NCBI GenBank assembly: GCA_012295275.1
Contig: CM022666.1
Location: 11,624,577-11,672,076, forward strand
Length of the DNA stretch: 47,500 bases
DNA from: Chrysomallon squamiferum
Taxonomy: Eukaryota; Mollusca; Gastropoda; Neomphalida; Peltospiridae
Direction: 5' to 3'
Shown here: positions 34,471 to 46,939 of the stretch, piece after piece
How positions within the stretch are numbered: position 1 is the first letter of the stretch
Layout of the letters: each line of letters starts with the position of its first letter
Translations under genes and position numbers: made by a program
Notes under the pieces: model-generated
Databases searched by the model: none
Told to the model about the DNA's origin: nothing
What the model saw: the letters and a program-made list of their open reading frames with translations, nothing else

Positions 34471-37400
34471 TCACTTCTTTCCCTTTTTCCCTTTCTTTCC
34501 TTTTTTACCTTTCTTCTTCTTCTTACTGTAAGGACCAAATCCTTTGCGAACCATTGTTCCTCGCCACCAGGCTTGTAACTGCAAATAGATTTATATGTCA
34601 TAAATATTCAAAGTGTTTAATCAATCTCATTTATTTATTTTACTTTTGTAATTTATTATTTATGATGTTGTCTTTAGTAAATAAAACCAGTAAATTAATA
34701 TAAATACTTACAATTTAAACTGCTTTTCCAGTTAATATTTATTTTTTAATTATTATTTCTTTATGTGTGTACCTTAATTGCACCCTTCAGTTCTATTGTG
34801 TCTTGTTCTGCTCGTCTGCGCTCCTTCTCTTTAGCAATCCTGTCTTCTACAACAACCTGCTCGTACTCCTTGTACTGCAAAACAAAACATGTCAAAGTTA
34901 GTCTAACACAAAACAAGTTTACCTATGGAAAACAAAAAAGTCTTTATTAAAAATAATATTATTCATTCAGGATATTACAGGAAAATATTTAACATAAAAC
35001 CAAGTATATCAGGATATAAAGTTGTTCATTATTGTTCAAAGATGTTTTTTAATTTGAATTAACCAGTTTAGTCAGCTCTTGCAGTCTTTCCAGATCCTTT
35101 GCCTTTGATGCCTTCAATACATCCAGTTCCCTCTGCTTTGCCTCCACATCCTTGTCATACTTTTCTATCCAGTCTTCAATTTTCTTAGACAAATCCTTTA
35201 AAAAACCCAAACAGAATAGATTTAGCTATCATTTTCTTTTTTTAAATACTTATAATAATAAGTATGAATGTTATATCAAGTATATTTGAAGTTATAAATT
35301 ATTAAATCTACAACTGATGTTCATTCAGTGTCAAAAACTGAAATAGATAAACTTGTGGTATGATTAACTTTATATTGGATTCAATATTTATTTTCTAATT
35401 GATTGTATGAAAACTAATCTAACATTTCAATCACAGCAACACCTTTCTCATGAAATAATATGGATAATGTTACATTTACACTTGTATTAATTTTATTAAA
35501 CATGAATGGGATAAATACAATTATTACTGGATTAATTTAGTTTTACATGTAAATTTGTATACTGAGCAAGTTTCCTCCCATTTTAACTGTTGCTGCAGCT
35601 GCTGCTGCTACTAGTTTACAACAATGACAAAAACAACAAGTACTATTACTACTGTCATATCAACAACAATTACATCTAAAACTGTGACACTATAAATTAT
35701 CAATAGCTACAAACACAGTTATAACGTTACATCTTTCCAGTGATACTAAATGTCTGTGTACATAACCCTCCCCATAGATACTGACATTCAGTGAAAGCAA
35801 TCAATAAATTTGATCAGATGTGTGATTTTACAATAGCATCATTCCATATCAAATCATTAGTTTGGACCCATCAAAGTACTGGTCAATCTTTGGCAGTTTT
35901 TCCATGTTACAATTTGGCAGGATTCTGGAGTGGATTTATTGTTTCAGCACAAATGTGTTTACATAATTCAATGATATCCAAATAATCGTGCACTAGACAT
36001 ACATTGATTGAATATGCATAGCAGGACTTTGGAGGAAGTTGACAAATAGGTGAAATGACATGGAATGCTACAATTAGTGACACTTTGTGAATAACACATC
36101 GGGGAAATTTTACCGCATATCTGATCACACCATCATCTCCAACAATTCTCTGTGACTTTAGAAATAAATTTTTATTATTGTAACACTGATATCCCAATTA
36201 TACTGATATCAAAATAATAATACATAAATATTATAATAGTCCAAATGTCTAAAAACGAGTTCAATTTATCTATCATCAAGATTAGTGGTTAGAATCTGTG
36301 TCAAGATTAAATTTGTGCAATATTTGAAAGATAATTTCAAATTTGTTTTTATAAAATGACTTTTAGGTAGTTTAAAACAAGAAACAAAAGAGAATTATTC
36401 AGTGTGTTAAGCTACATCAGATTTTCTAATAAAGTCAAAATGTTCTAGTTTTCAATTATCTTGCAGTAAAGAGTAAACTGCAGTTATTAACAACATACCA
36501 GTATATAATCAGTTAAGAAATAAAAAGCAACTGATAGCATTATATATTGTTCTAGTATTTGACTGTTCTGAAAACTAATGTGTAAATTAATATCTCAAAT
36601 GATGAATGAATTATAGTGTGGTGTGATGTAAATTTTAATGGAGTCTTATTGATTTTAGAGTTCAGAAGAATTTTTCATTTAAACATGAAAACACAACTCA
36701 TTTATACTGGTTTTACTGACATGTATTTTACTTAGAAGTTAGACTGTAACTCATTACATTTCTTGTTAATAAATGATAAATATTAAGTAACTGAAAAAAC
36801 ATTAATAATATACAGATATAAATTTTGTGACGAAGTAAGGATATAGAAACTTACTGCATGATGTGCTCGCAGGTATGATTCAATCTCGTTGTTTGCTCTC
36901 TCCTCAGCATCAATCTGATTTTGTAGTTTCTAAACCAATAACAAACTCAGTAAATAACTACAGTTAATTTTAACACGTATGGACTTGTCATGTTTACAAA
37001 CCATCAGTTGATGAATATAGAAGCTTTCAGTGAAAAATTAACATTTGAAAAAAGCTTAAGTTTTGGAAATATGACAGATTGCTAAGTTGTTATAACTATA
37101 AGATACTATTGTGAAAAACATAATTTTATAAATGTATTTATGAATTTTTATCTGAAAAATCAATCTCTCGCTCTCTCTTGCTCTGCACACAAACACATCT
37201 GTATATATAAAATTACCATTATTTCATCCTTCATCTCCTTCTCAGCCAAAGAGCATCTTTTCTGTGTTTGAGCTACTGTCACTTCAGCAGATTTCTTTAT
37301 GTATTTTCCCTCCATGTTTGTTTTGGCTTTTGTCTCCTGCAGCTGATCCTTGAGATGAGCAATCCTCTCATTTCTTTCACGAATTTCTTGCTCCTTCTCC

Positions 37401-37973
37401 TTCTTAATGTCCTGAAGTTGTTTCTGTAGCTGACGAACTCTTTTTCTACCATCTTCTTCTCTGTGAGAGATTTAAAATAAATATATTTAAAATAAGGAAC
37501 AACAAAATACACATTATTTTAGATTTAATTATATTGTAACTAATATCTACAGTAAACAGAGAAATCATCTGTACGTTTTGCAGAAAAGTAAATCTAAATT
37601 ACAAAAATTAACTGATTACTTCTGAATGGTTTCTTGTAAAGTTGCCTTTCTTTTTTTCTCTGCATTGACAGCATCAATCAAAGCCTGAAAAGTGCAGTTC
37701 TCAATAAGTTCCCCCATTGTGTCAACCATAACCCGCTCAACAAACAATCTGAAAAATATGTCACATTTATTTCAATTTATAAAAATATAAATAAGCATAA
37801 TGGGTTTTTTTAAAATTATGACTGAACTGACACCTGAGAAAAACTGTGCTTATTGTTTATTTAAATAATAAAAAAACATTATATAATTATATATGAATAT
37901 TCAGAAAATGAAAGTTTAATTGGATGTCACAAAACAAATATTCTCACATAAATTATCTCTCACATTAAATTTT

Positions 37974-38012
<39 letters not shown>

Positions 38013-38088
38013 TATATATATTATATATGTATGTATATAGATATATATATGTACATACCTATATCTATATATACATATATATATATGC

Positions 38089-38131
<43 letters not shown>

Positions 38132-38140
38132 TATATATAC

Positions 38141-38215
<75 letters not shown>

Positions 38216-39315
38216 CATATATATATATAGATAGATAGATATACACATATATTTATTTATTTACTTAGATCCTTTGTATTATTTTCTCCTGCAGTGAGTC
38301 TTGAAGAGACATATTGATATTAATAATAGACTTTAAGATATAATTTATGATTTATGAAATTAATTTCAATTAGTAAAAACGGAATAATAATTAAAAAAAT
38401 AGATACACAATGCCTTTCTCATTTAGGTGTGTATTAATTTTGTTTTAAATTTTGGTCAACGTTGGCTAGTTTTCATTAATGTATTTTACAAATAAAAATT
38501 CCTGCAAACCTGTCATCTTGAATCTTGGTAATATTGTCTCCAGTGAGAGGATTTTGTCTTAAACTTCGACCAAAAACATGAGTAGTGTTTTTCAAGTCAC
38601 GTCCAGACTCTAAAACTTCTTGTTCTATCTCCAATAGTTTTGTTTCATTTCTTGTGGTGTGTTTCAGATTAAGTTTCTTCACAAGTACACTCTGATATTT
38701 TCCTTCTAACTCCCGCTGACTTTCAATCAGACTGTTAATTTCATTATGTACAATCTGAAATTCAACAACTGATTTCACTTATCACATTAACGTGAGGCAT
38801 AATTATCAATGTAGACTTTGAGTTAATCAGTCAAGTTTAAGCAAAGACACAAAATACATCTGCCATACCTTTACCTTTCAAAATACATGTACTCTGCAAT
38901 ATTTCATTTTTACAATTTAAAATCCACATTAAATGAAAAGGGAATATTTAAACCAAGGTTGTGAGTTTTGCTTTTATTTAAATAAAAGGAATCTTACTTT
39001 TTTTTAATTTAGTTAGTTACTGTTATTATTAATTTAAAATTAATTTTGAACCAGATCAACAAAATTATAATATTATTTGGCATAATAAAGAAAGAAAGAA
39101 AGAAAGAAAGAAAGAAAAAAATATATGCTTTGTATCATCAAATCATAATTTCAACCAATCTTGTACAAGGAAATCACCTCAGATACATCGTGTCTCATCT
39201 GGTAAGATGGTGGCATTATTCTGCCAAGTATGGACAGCTGGTCAACACAGTCCTCCAGTACAGTGGCGACATGGATAGCGTCAACACCGGACAACATGGG
39301 ACTGTCGTCCGCCAT
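34471..39315 (-). CDS. IQCG: IQ motif-containing protein G / dynein regulatory complex subunit 9
   Basis: Coding exons on the minus strand: 39178-39315, 38510-38754, 37620-37748, 37217-37460, 36855-36929, 35064-35195, 34773-34874 and 34471-34578. All junctions are GT-AG with matching phases, giving 390 residues (human about 440). The protein is largely coiled coil. Exon 4 carries the family's [16 protein letters not shown] and [11 protein letters not shown] blocks (about 181-215). Exon 8 encodes the IQ motif [11 protein letters not shown] (356-366), which fits IQxxxRGxxxR and should bind calmodulin. The protein ends in a Lys/Gly tail. IQCG/DRC9 is a subunit of the nexin-dynein regulatory complex, which links outer-doublet microtubules in motile cilia and sperm flagella. 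The ATG directly follows an acceptor, TTTCTTTAG, so a 5' UTR intron is likely. The gene is head-to-head with RPL35A. Confidence 0.93.
37976..38252. repeat. Compound TA/CA/GATA microsatellite in an IQCG intron
   Basis: Alternating TA and CA arrays, with short TATG and GATA pieces, lie in the intron between IQCG coding exons 2 and 3. The many overlapping IYIYIY frames on both strands are translations of this repeat, not genes. Confidence 0.97.
39088..39116. repeat. AAAG tetranucleotide microsatellite
   Basis: Short AAAG array just downstream of the first IQCG coding exon, within intron 1. Confidence 0.9.
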
Positions 39316-39891
39316 CTAAAGAAAGAATTATAACAATTTGTTTCGTAATTATATAAAATTGTTAATATGATGTTAATGTAAAAATAATAAAGGCAACATA
39401 GCTATAGCTGAAAGATCAATGCTGTCTGTTTTAACTTTAAACCTATTGACTATTCCCAATGAAAATGTGATTTTTAATAAATTAATTTGGACAGATTACT
39501 CTGTGATTAAAAATAATTTGTGGTTATTGTGAAATCAAACTGGCCACGATATCAGTTAATAACTAAAATATTATTATTATTACTTTTAGCAGTAGTATTA
39601 TTAAACAGTATTGGTATTATAATAATTATTAATTATTAATTAACTGTATTAAGTAGTAACTAACACTAACAGCATCCGACAAAAATTGCGTAGGAAAACA
39701 TTTAAAAAAACAACAACATTCATTAATGATTCTTTTACGTTGCAAAATACTAAAATAGTTAATTAATTTGTAACTACTAAACTGATCACAACCTCTGAAC
39801 CGTTCAGTTTACCTTTTGCCGTATATCTAAAAGATTTGTTTGGTTTGGTTGCCACAAGCGCAGAATGTTGATACTGCTTCCGGTACGCCAC
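39316..39891. promoter_or_regulatory. Shared IQCG/RPL35A divergent promoter region
   Basis: This is the interval between the IQCG start and the RPL35A first exon. On the minus strand a donor GTAAAC (exon end at 39813) and the acceptor at 39316 suggest an IQCG 5' UTR intron of about 500 bp, which places the IQCG first exon at roughly 39813-39875. On the plus strand an ETS-type CTTCCGG (39877-39883) lies just before the RPL35A pyrimidine tract. Both transcription starts would then lie within about 30-50 bp of each other. The ETS site and the TOP tract are seen directly; the shared promoter is inference. Confidence 0.55.
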
Positions 39892-39924
39892 TTCCTTTTC
39901 CTTTTCAGCTGAACTGTGTCTTGG
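39892..39924 (+). promoter_or_regulatory. RPL35A non-coding first exon with TOP-like pyrimidine tract
   Basis: The sequence TTCCTTTTCCTTTTCAG is a terminal-oligopyrimidine start as used by ribosomal protein genes. It is followed by a short leader ending in TTGG and a donor GTATGT at 39925. Intron 1 then runs to the acceptor TTTGTTTTCAG at 40941, ten bases before the ATG. The exact start base within the pyrimidine tract cannot be fixed by eye. Confidence 0.6.
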
Positions 39925-40951
39925 GTATGTTTAGTTAGTTTCACTGTCTTTATTCGTTTCTTTTCACTCACACACTCCTTTATGAAATAATGAAAAATAA
40001 ATATTTGGTATTATTCGTAAGAAATGAGTTTTGATATTGAGGTTGATATTATTTTGCTACATTTACCGATTACTAAATATTTAAGGGATTCAACAACGAT
40101 ATCATGTAAACATAAAACATTTGAATTTATCACTGATTTCTGATCTGTTTAAGTAGTGATTAGTAAATAATAAAGAAAAAAATTCTAGTCACTGAAGAGA
40201 AATCTGTAAAAGCGAAATAAAATAAAGAAAAATATATAAATAAATCATAATAATTTAAAAAAACAACTGAAAATCATTAATTGAAAAAAAGAAAAACCGT
40301 TGACCGACCAATTTAAATTGTGATACACACAAATTATTATTTTCTTTGACACAAACGAGGCACAAAATATTTTTAATGCATTTAAAATAAAAATGTGGAT
40401 TTGACATTTTCAGGCGTTTACATGTTACAGTATATTAATATACATAGGGCAAGTAAAACTTGAAGGTGCTACTTAAAGTACTTTGGTGTGTGATCTACAC
40501 ACTTATTTTATTTATTCTTGGGGGGGGTAATTATTTTTCACGGCAAAATAAATATTCCTTTTATTATATATTTATAATTTACAAGGGCTAAAACATACAA
40601 ATTTGAATAATTTTATTGAAGAAATGAGCAAACATCTGCTAGAAATGCAATAAACAGATTTAAGCATTCTTCCTTGTTGGTTGCCAACAGAAATACGGTG
40701 TGACTGGAAGACGAACACAACTGCAACCTAGTCATCCTGAATCTGGTTCAAAATGTATTAGACAATACACAAATATATAAAGTTGATTTCAGCTGCACTG
40801 GTTAAATTCATAATAAAATTTATTTTACACTGTAGTTCTGTTATAAAGTAATTTCTTTAAAAGCAAGTAAAAGCAGTCACTGCTAGTAAAAACTGCTAAC
40901 TTGATATGCTAATAAAATGCAGATGTACCTTTTGTTTTCAGGTCATACATA

Positions 40952-42338
40952 ATGGCAGAGACCCAGCCTTTAGCAAATCCTCCAAAGAAATCGGGCAGGT
41001 AAAGTCATGTTTATTCTCTTCATAAACCATTCTAACAACGATACTGATACTGAATATGACTTAATCATTATGAGTCATACAGCATAATTATTACTAGGTC
41101 TGGAATTATTTACTTTTCAGTAATGTCATAATGTTCAGTACATTTTAAATATCTACTCAGGATTATCTTTCGTAATGATTTGAAGGGAACTTTTATTTAT
41201 TTATAAAATTTTATATGTGTATATGTATGTGTATATATATGGATTGTCCTTTTTAAAAGTTCAGAAATAACAAACCTTAAAACATGTAGTTTTTGTAAAT
41301 TAAAAGTACATACTGACAAGATTGCTAATGTGTTTTAAATATAGTTATGGAAAACAAGAAAATAAAGTAGCTGACATTTTGTTGTTACTCAGGTCAGTTA
41401 CAAATAAAGGTTGTGCTATATACAATACATTGTGTGGAAATTTGTACTGCTGTTTCTTCTCTAGTATTCTGTTAAAGACTTTGTTTTTAAATGGTGACAT
41501 GAAATTTTATTGTATGGAATTTGCTTATTAAAAGTAAGTGAATAATTTGCAAACCATTTTTATTTATTTTGTGAGGTTTATTTTAGGAATACACTTATTT
41601 TCAGATAAAATGACAGGTATTTAATGTTTTGTAGATTGTACTGCAAAGCAATATTCACTGGCTATAAGCGAGGGCTGCGCAATCAACATGAGAATACTGC
41701 ACTGCTGAGGATTGAAGGTGTCCTGGAGAAGAGAGACACAGACTTCTACCTTGGAAAGAGATGTGCTTATGTGTACAAGGCAAAGAGGTGATTCAGCTTT
41801 GTCAAATAATACCATTACTGTGTTTACATACCTGAATTATTATTAAAATGATTTCATTTTCTGTTTAGTGAGTCTGTAGAAATAAATGCATACAAATATA
41901 TTTTGCCTGGTACAAATTTTGAAAATAGGTTAGTAGTATTGTTGGCATGTTTTCAAGTGTAAAGTTTTATGTTTGTGTAGGAAAACAGCATGTCCTGGAC
42001 ATGACAAGGCAAGCAGAATACGAGTGATCTGGGGCAAGATAACACGACCACATGGAAACAGCGGAGCTGTGCGAGCCAAATTCAGGAGAAATCTTCCTTC
42101 CAAGGCAATGGGCCGAAGGATTCGTGTTGTAAGATTATTATTAATACTTTATCATTATCACTGTACTAGTCAGTCAGAACTTCAAAATATTTTAAACTAA
42201 TTATCACAACTAAAGTTTTCATAATCAGTGTTTTATAACGGTTTTCTGTTTGAATTTCATTTGACTTCATTTTCAGCTTTGATTAATTACTGATATTACC
42301 CATTTCTTTTTCAGATGCTGTATCCTTCAAAAATCTAA
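40952..42338 (+). CDS. RPL35A: 60S ribosomal protein eL33 (L35a)
   Basis: Coding exons 40952-40998, 41635-41787, 41981-42128 and 42315-42338, with GT-AG junctions and consistent phases, giving 123 residues. From Arg16 onward the protein is clearly eL33: [18 protein letters not shown], then [43 protein letters not shown], ending RVMLYPSKI. The human protein is 110 residues; the extra length is mainly an N-terminal extension, [15 protein letters not shown]. The last exon encodes only seven residues and the stop. The protein is a structural component of the large cytosolic ribosomal subunit. AATAAA lies 12 bp past the stop (42350-42355). Confidence 0.97.
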
Positions 42339-42349
42339 GATATAAACTA

Positions 42350-42355
42350 AATAAA
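42350..42355 (+). terminator. Polyadenylation signal of RPL35A
   Basis: AATAAA 12 bp after the stop codon, giving the very short 3' UTR usual for ribosomal protein mRNAs. Confidence 0.7.
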
Positions 42356-45300
42356 TCACATTGCAGCTTGCAAACAATGTTGTCTTATTTCTTTAAGAAG
42401 TTTGTTATCCGATCACTATTGAAGAAGTATTCTGAAAATTAAGTTGACTCTAAAATAATTCCCAACAGTTATTTAATTGTCTAACCCACTGTGAGCTCAC
42501 ATCAGAAATATAAATGAATAAAAAAAAAAAAAAAAAATGAACATTTTGAAGCATTAATTATTTGTTATATCTATAATTTTATTTTGTCCACTAGATAATA
42601 CGGTGTTGTCTCCCTTGTTGGAAAAGCTGCGTGTTTGTTTAGATACATATGATCAATATTTGTTTCATCTTTTTGATCTGTTTCAAAAAATGTCTGCAAC
42701 ATGCCAATAACTGCATTGTATGCTTTTCTGTCTGGAAACTAGTTCAGATATAGCTAGTTTGTAAAACTAGTCTTCATGCCATTGGCATTGTATTTCTTAA
42801 TTCAGTGAACAATAACTTGGTATTAAAGTGTATTTTAATTGATTCATTACCAAAGCAGATAGATTGTCTTTAGTTTGCAGTTGCACATATTACAAAGTGT
42901 GGTACGTATCTGCCAAAAAAAATTTTGGTTAAAAACTATCAAGACAACAATGTAAGTCTATTGTACACAATCTAGATCTTTTTAAATGTCACCTGTGTTG
43001 AGGCGTAAAACACGGAAAATACTTCCCAGAATATGATTTGAAAGTCGGAAGGTTTCGAAAATGATAATGGTATTTATGGTTTAATGTGAATAATAACGAG
43101 ACTATTATTTTTTTCTTGAAGTATTTATTTTAAAAAACAACACAAAAACGAGTGAAATGTTAATATTGAAGATACTGCAAATGTGATTCTGGAAAAAAAC
43201 AAACAAAAAAAACGAGAGAAACTATAATTAACCAAAAATAAGAAAGTGGTGGGGAAGTGTGTGTATATATATTTCCAATGTGTATGGATAATAGTTAATA
43301 AATGCTGTTTCTTCAATATGTGGAAGTAATGAATATGACGGTTTGTTGTAAATTTGTGAATATTCTGAAACGAAAGAGTGATTATTTGAACATCATAAAA
43401 GTTATTATTTTTTCATTATATAATATGGTTAATTATTACTGATATAAAAAGAAGTGCCATAAATACGATTAAAGTAAATAAAATACATCGATTGTTTAAA
43501 ACGTAAGTGAAAAGTTACACTAAATACAAAAGTGTGCCGTGTTACGTTAATTAGTTAAAGTGAAGTGTGTGAAAATGCAATTGGAACTACCAGTGTTAAG
43601 AAAACAAAACAGAAAATGTCTACTGAATGCGGAGTTTAATTATACTAAACACATTTTTTTGTATAATTGAGATACATCACAGTATTGATACTTCATCCAA
43701 CTGAAAGAGAAGAAAAATACTGCGTACTGAGGAAGTAAATTGAAACCATATTAATTTTTTAAATTGTCATGTTCTGGAACGAAACTTAAAATACTCAAAT
43801 AGAATGATTTTCTAATTTCAGAGCTCATATTTATGGACACCCAAATGAACCGTTTTATTTTTCAAAATTATGCTGCTGAAGACTTCAAACTAATATTTGT
43901 TCTTTGTACTGAACAAAACTTCATACTAATATTCGTTCAAGACTTCACACTAAAATTTGTGGTTTACATTGTAAAAGCTGACAGCTACCACTAACTTCGT
44001 TGTGCAGAACCCGCTTTTGTATTTATTTGTGATAATTAACTTCTTAATTATTTTAAATCGAAGGATTAGCATAACTAATGAATTGTACCGCTACAGCAGT
44101 GTGTATTAAAAAACTTAATTTTATCATTATTATTATTACCAATGATCCGCGTTTATTTAAATAGTTTATTAATTACAAAATATTTCCGTTTTATGCACAA
44201 ACATATCTGTTATTCTTTTACAGATACTAATTATAAATTCTTATTTCTTCCAAAATGTAACACGACGCAAGTTATTCATAACTGAACATTGTGGACCACA
44301 AGATTTTTCTATGGTGTCATCAACAGATAATGAGTCAATTTTGCCGTATTAAGCTAATAAATTTGTGAACAAAATTGTACATTTAATATTACATTTAAGA
44401 CCAACAGTTTAAAAAGGAATAATAATAATAATAATAATAACAAAAAATAAATATATAAACAATTTAATTAAACAGAACAAAATAAAATAATCATAATCAT
44501 CTCAATAATAAAACTCTGCTTTCAGTTTTGAGAGTTTATCTCTATCAATCTTAAACTGAGTAATTACACAATTTTCACTGCAGCCAATATTTTGATCAGA
44601 GACTCGTTGTGGAGCAGACAGCCCGCAGCCAGTTTCTGTGAGATGGACTTTAACGTGTCCGCAGTTCACTTAAATGTTACTTACATTGTCCAGTGTTGAT
44701 GGAACGGCACATGGTATTTTTCTATAAAATTAATTTTATAAAAATAGTCGTTAGCATCTTTTCTCGCGCCTGTGTGCTCAAGTCATATTACTGCAACTGC
44801 TATATTACAAAATTAGGTCTGTCAAGTTTTTTCTGTTACGCCTAATCCATATAAAAGTGCAACAAAATAAATTGTGCTATGCGGTTTTATTGAAATAAAT
44901 AATATGAATATAAATTATATATATATATATATATATAAATTATATATATGTGTAAGCCCCAGTGTGTGTGTGTGCCTTTTGATCAATTTCTTGTTGTTTA
45001 CTATACATATAAATCTTGTGATAGCATCTACTATTAGATCTGCGTGCATACGCTTTGTACTAGCTTAGATACAAAAATGCTATAGTACTAGTGAATTCAC
45101 TAGAGACAAATAATATTATAAACTCTCTGCTTTCAACTTTTACTATAGTTTCATTTTATATGTGTATTTACAAAAACAGTGATTGTAATATCCATTAAAA
45201 TAGTTTTGTATACACCAAGTTTATCAATGTTCTTAGTTAATATTTAGTGTTCACACAAACACCTTACTTTAGGGAATCATTTCTGTTGTTGTTTTCGGCC

Positions 45301-45628
45301 GAATTTTACAGGAATTACTAAATGGGTTATAATGTGCTGTTTATTAAACAGAAGAAGAAGGAAAAGCAATGTTATAAAATGTGTTATCAGCTCAAATAAG
45401 AATCATCAAAAACGCAGCTATTCCTGTATCAGTAATTCTAAATCAGACTTTAGGCTAAAAAAAAGTGAGAAAGATATTTAATAAATTAATAAAATAGTAG
45501 CATATTTTTCTGTATTACATTTGTTTGTTTACTCATGCAAGTTATTAAACGGTAAGTATATATTTGTATATAATCACTAAAATTTTGCAGAATGATATCT
45601 TGACCAGCGTGTGCATGTATCGGCTTGC

Positions 45629-45675
<47 letters not shown>

Positions 45676-45698
45676 ATCAAACTGCCAGATTTATCATT
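42356..45698. other. Intergenic stretch between RPL35A and the 203-aa membrane protein
   Basis: No supported gene. A poly-A run is at about 42520-42537, a small threefold repeat of a CTTCAnACTAATATTyGTTC-like unit is at 43878-43965, and TA tracts are at about 44917-44950. A minus-strand GTAAGT with exon-like sequence beside it lies near 44690 but cannot be tied to a gene. Confidence 0.5.
45630..45673. repeat. GT dinucleotide microsatellite
   Basis: A 44-bp GT tract about 25 bp beyond the stop codon of the minus-strand 203-aa gene, so probably inside its 3' UTR. Confidence 0.95.
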
Positions 45699-46696
45699 TT
45701 AAGACAAATAAGTCTTTTGTTTGAATTTCCTTTTCTTCTTGATCGGTACCACGTTTTCCTGGCCCGCGGGTAACAAATCTGGTTTAGACTTCATTTGTCG
45801 AAGTCGCTTTTCTTTCATGTCGATGGTGACGCTGCCGATCATAGCGAAAGCCTGTTTTAGCTGTGTGTCTATCTTAGACACTTCCACAGCAACCGACTTC
45901 TCAGTGTTCCACCGAGTTCCTTCTGCAAACACAACACGATTAGACGTAAGTGCATAAGACAACAGACAAAAAATAAAAATAAAAATAAATAAAAACAACA
46001 AAATATACAATATGGCGTAATATATAGTAGACAGAAATAGCTTCCAAGATGACTCACCACTCTGCGGCAAGCTGGTTAATTATATACAAATAATTATATC
46101 AGTGATTTACAAAACCTAAATAACTTAAATCGTCGTGAATGAGTTCGATCTGTTGGAAAATGTAAAACGACAGCTTCCTTGCATCTTTACAAGGCTTACA
46201 TTTTATTGTTATGCATTCATCGTTAGCAATCATTTATAGCCTAAATCAAAAGAATAATTTGAAAATACACGTTAATTTGTTTGATTCTCTAAACAGAAGT
46301 AAACTAACCATCTCTGAGTTTTCCGTACGTGGCGTTGGGGGCGTTAGTGGCAGCAAACAAGACAGAAAGACTGTTGAGTTTATCAGCAGACTTTTTTTCT
46401 GGGTCATCGTTTTCATCCTGAATAAAACCTTCGTTTGTCTGGTCAACCAGTTCGTTTTGTTTACGTCTGCTGCGACGTCGCATGTAACGTCTGAGTTTCG
46501 CAATGCAGTAGATGGCTGAACAGCCGCCGTACACGAGGATCATTATCGGCAGCACGAGATACGTAGCCTTGTTGTAGTCATTGTCAAAGAAACGCTCCAG
46601 TTCGTTCGCGTACGTCTTGTGCGTCGTGTTGTCTTGTGCTGCTGTGTAACCCAGAAACAGCAGAAAACCTGCACACAAACAGAACTCCGATATCAT
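45699..46696 (-). CDS. Unrecognised single-pass membrane protein, ~203 aa
   Basis: Two exons on the minus strand, 46309-46696 and 45699-45922, joined at GTTAGT / TTTGCAG in phase 1. From the ATG at 46696 the N-terminus is hydrophobic (FLLFLGYTAA) and reads as a signal peptide, followed by a short extracellular part with an NTT glycosylation site (23-25). The membrane segment is about 46-66 (YLVLPIMILVYGGCSAIYCIA), then a strongly basic stretch (KLRRYMRRRSRRK, 67-79). The rest is a hydrophilic cytoplasmic region with a polybasic end (PIKKKRKFKQK). The start is uncertain: TGTTTGTGTGCAG just inside the frame (exon edge 46668) looks like a splice acceptor, so the real signal peptide may begin in an exon further upstream or outside the window. 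I do not recognise the family. Size and topology recall small ion-channel accessory proteins, but there is no motif to support that. Confidence 0.75.
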
Positions 46697-46906
46697 CAAG
46701 ATAAAAGTGTAAATCTATCTATGAATTCATCCATCTATCACTCCTTCCTTCCATCCCTTTCTCTATGTATCTAACTATACGAATAGATTAACACTCAACT
46801 ATAGACTGTCATGTATAATACGAGTGTGTCTATGTGTATACTGCATGAAATAAATTTACATTACAAGAAAAATAAATTGATTACTATTATTGTTGTTGTT
46901 GTTGTG

Positions 46907-46939
<33 letters not shown>

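Noticed and set aside
37920-38248. Several overlapping frames of 75-104 codons on both strands
   Set aside because: They are translations of the TA/CA microsatellite ([12 protein letters not shown]) inside an IQCG intron.
39925-42314. Possible snoRNAs in the RPL35A introns, which often host them
   Set aside because: I looked for paired C (TGATGA) and D (CTGA) boxes in the right order with a terminal stem and found none that convinced me.
45721-45957. Plus-strand frame antisense to the second exon of the 203-aa membrane protein
   Set aside because: Shadow of the real minus-strand exon, which has splice signals and phase continuity.
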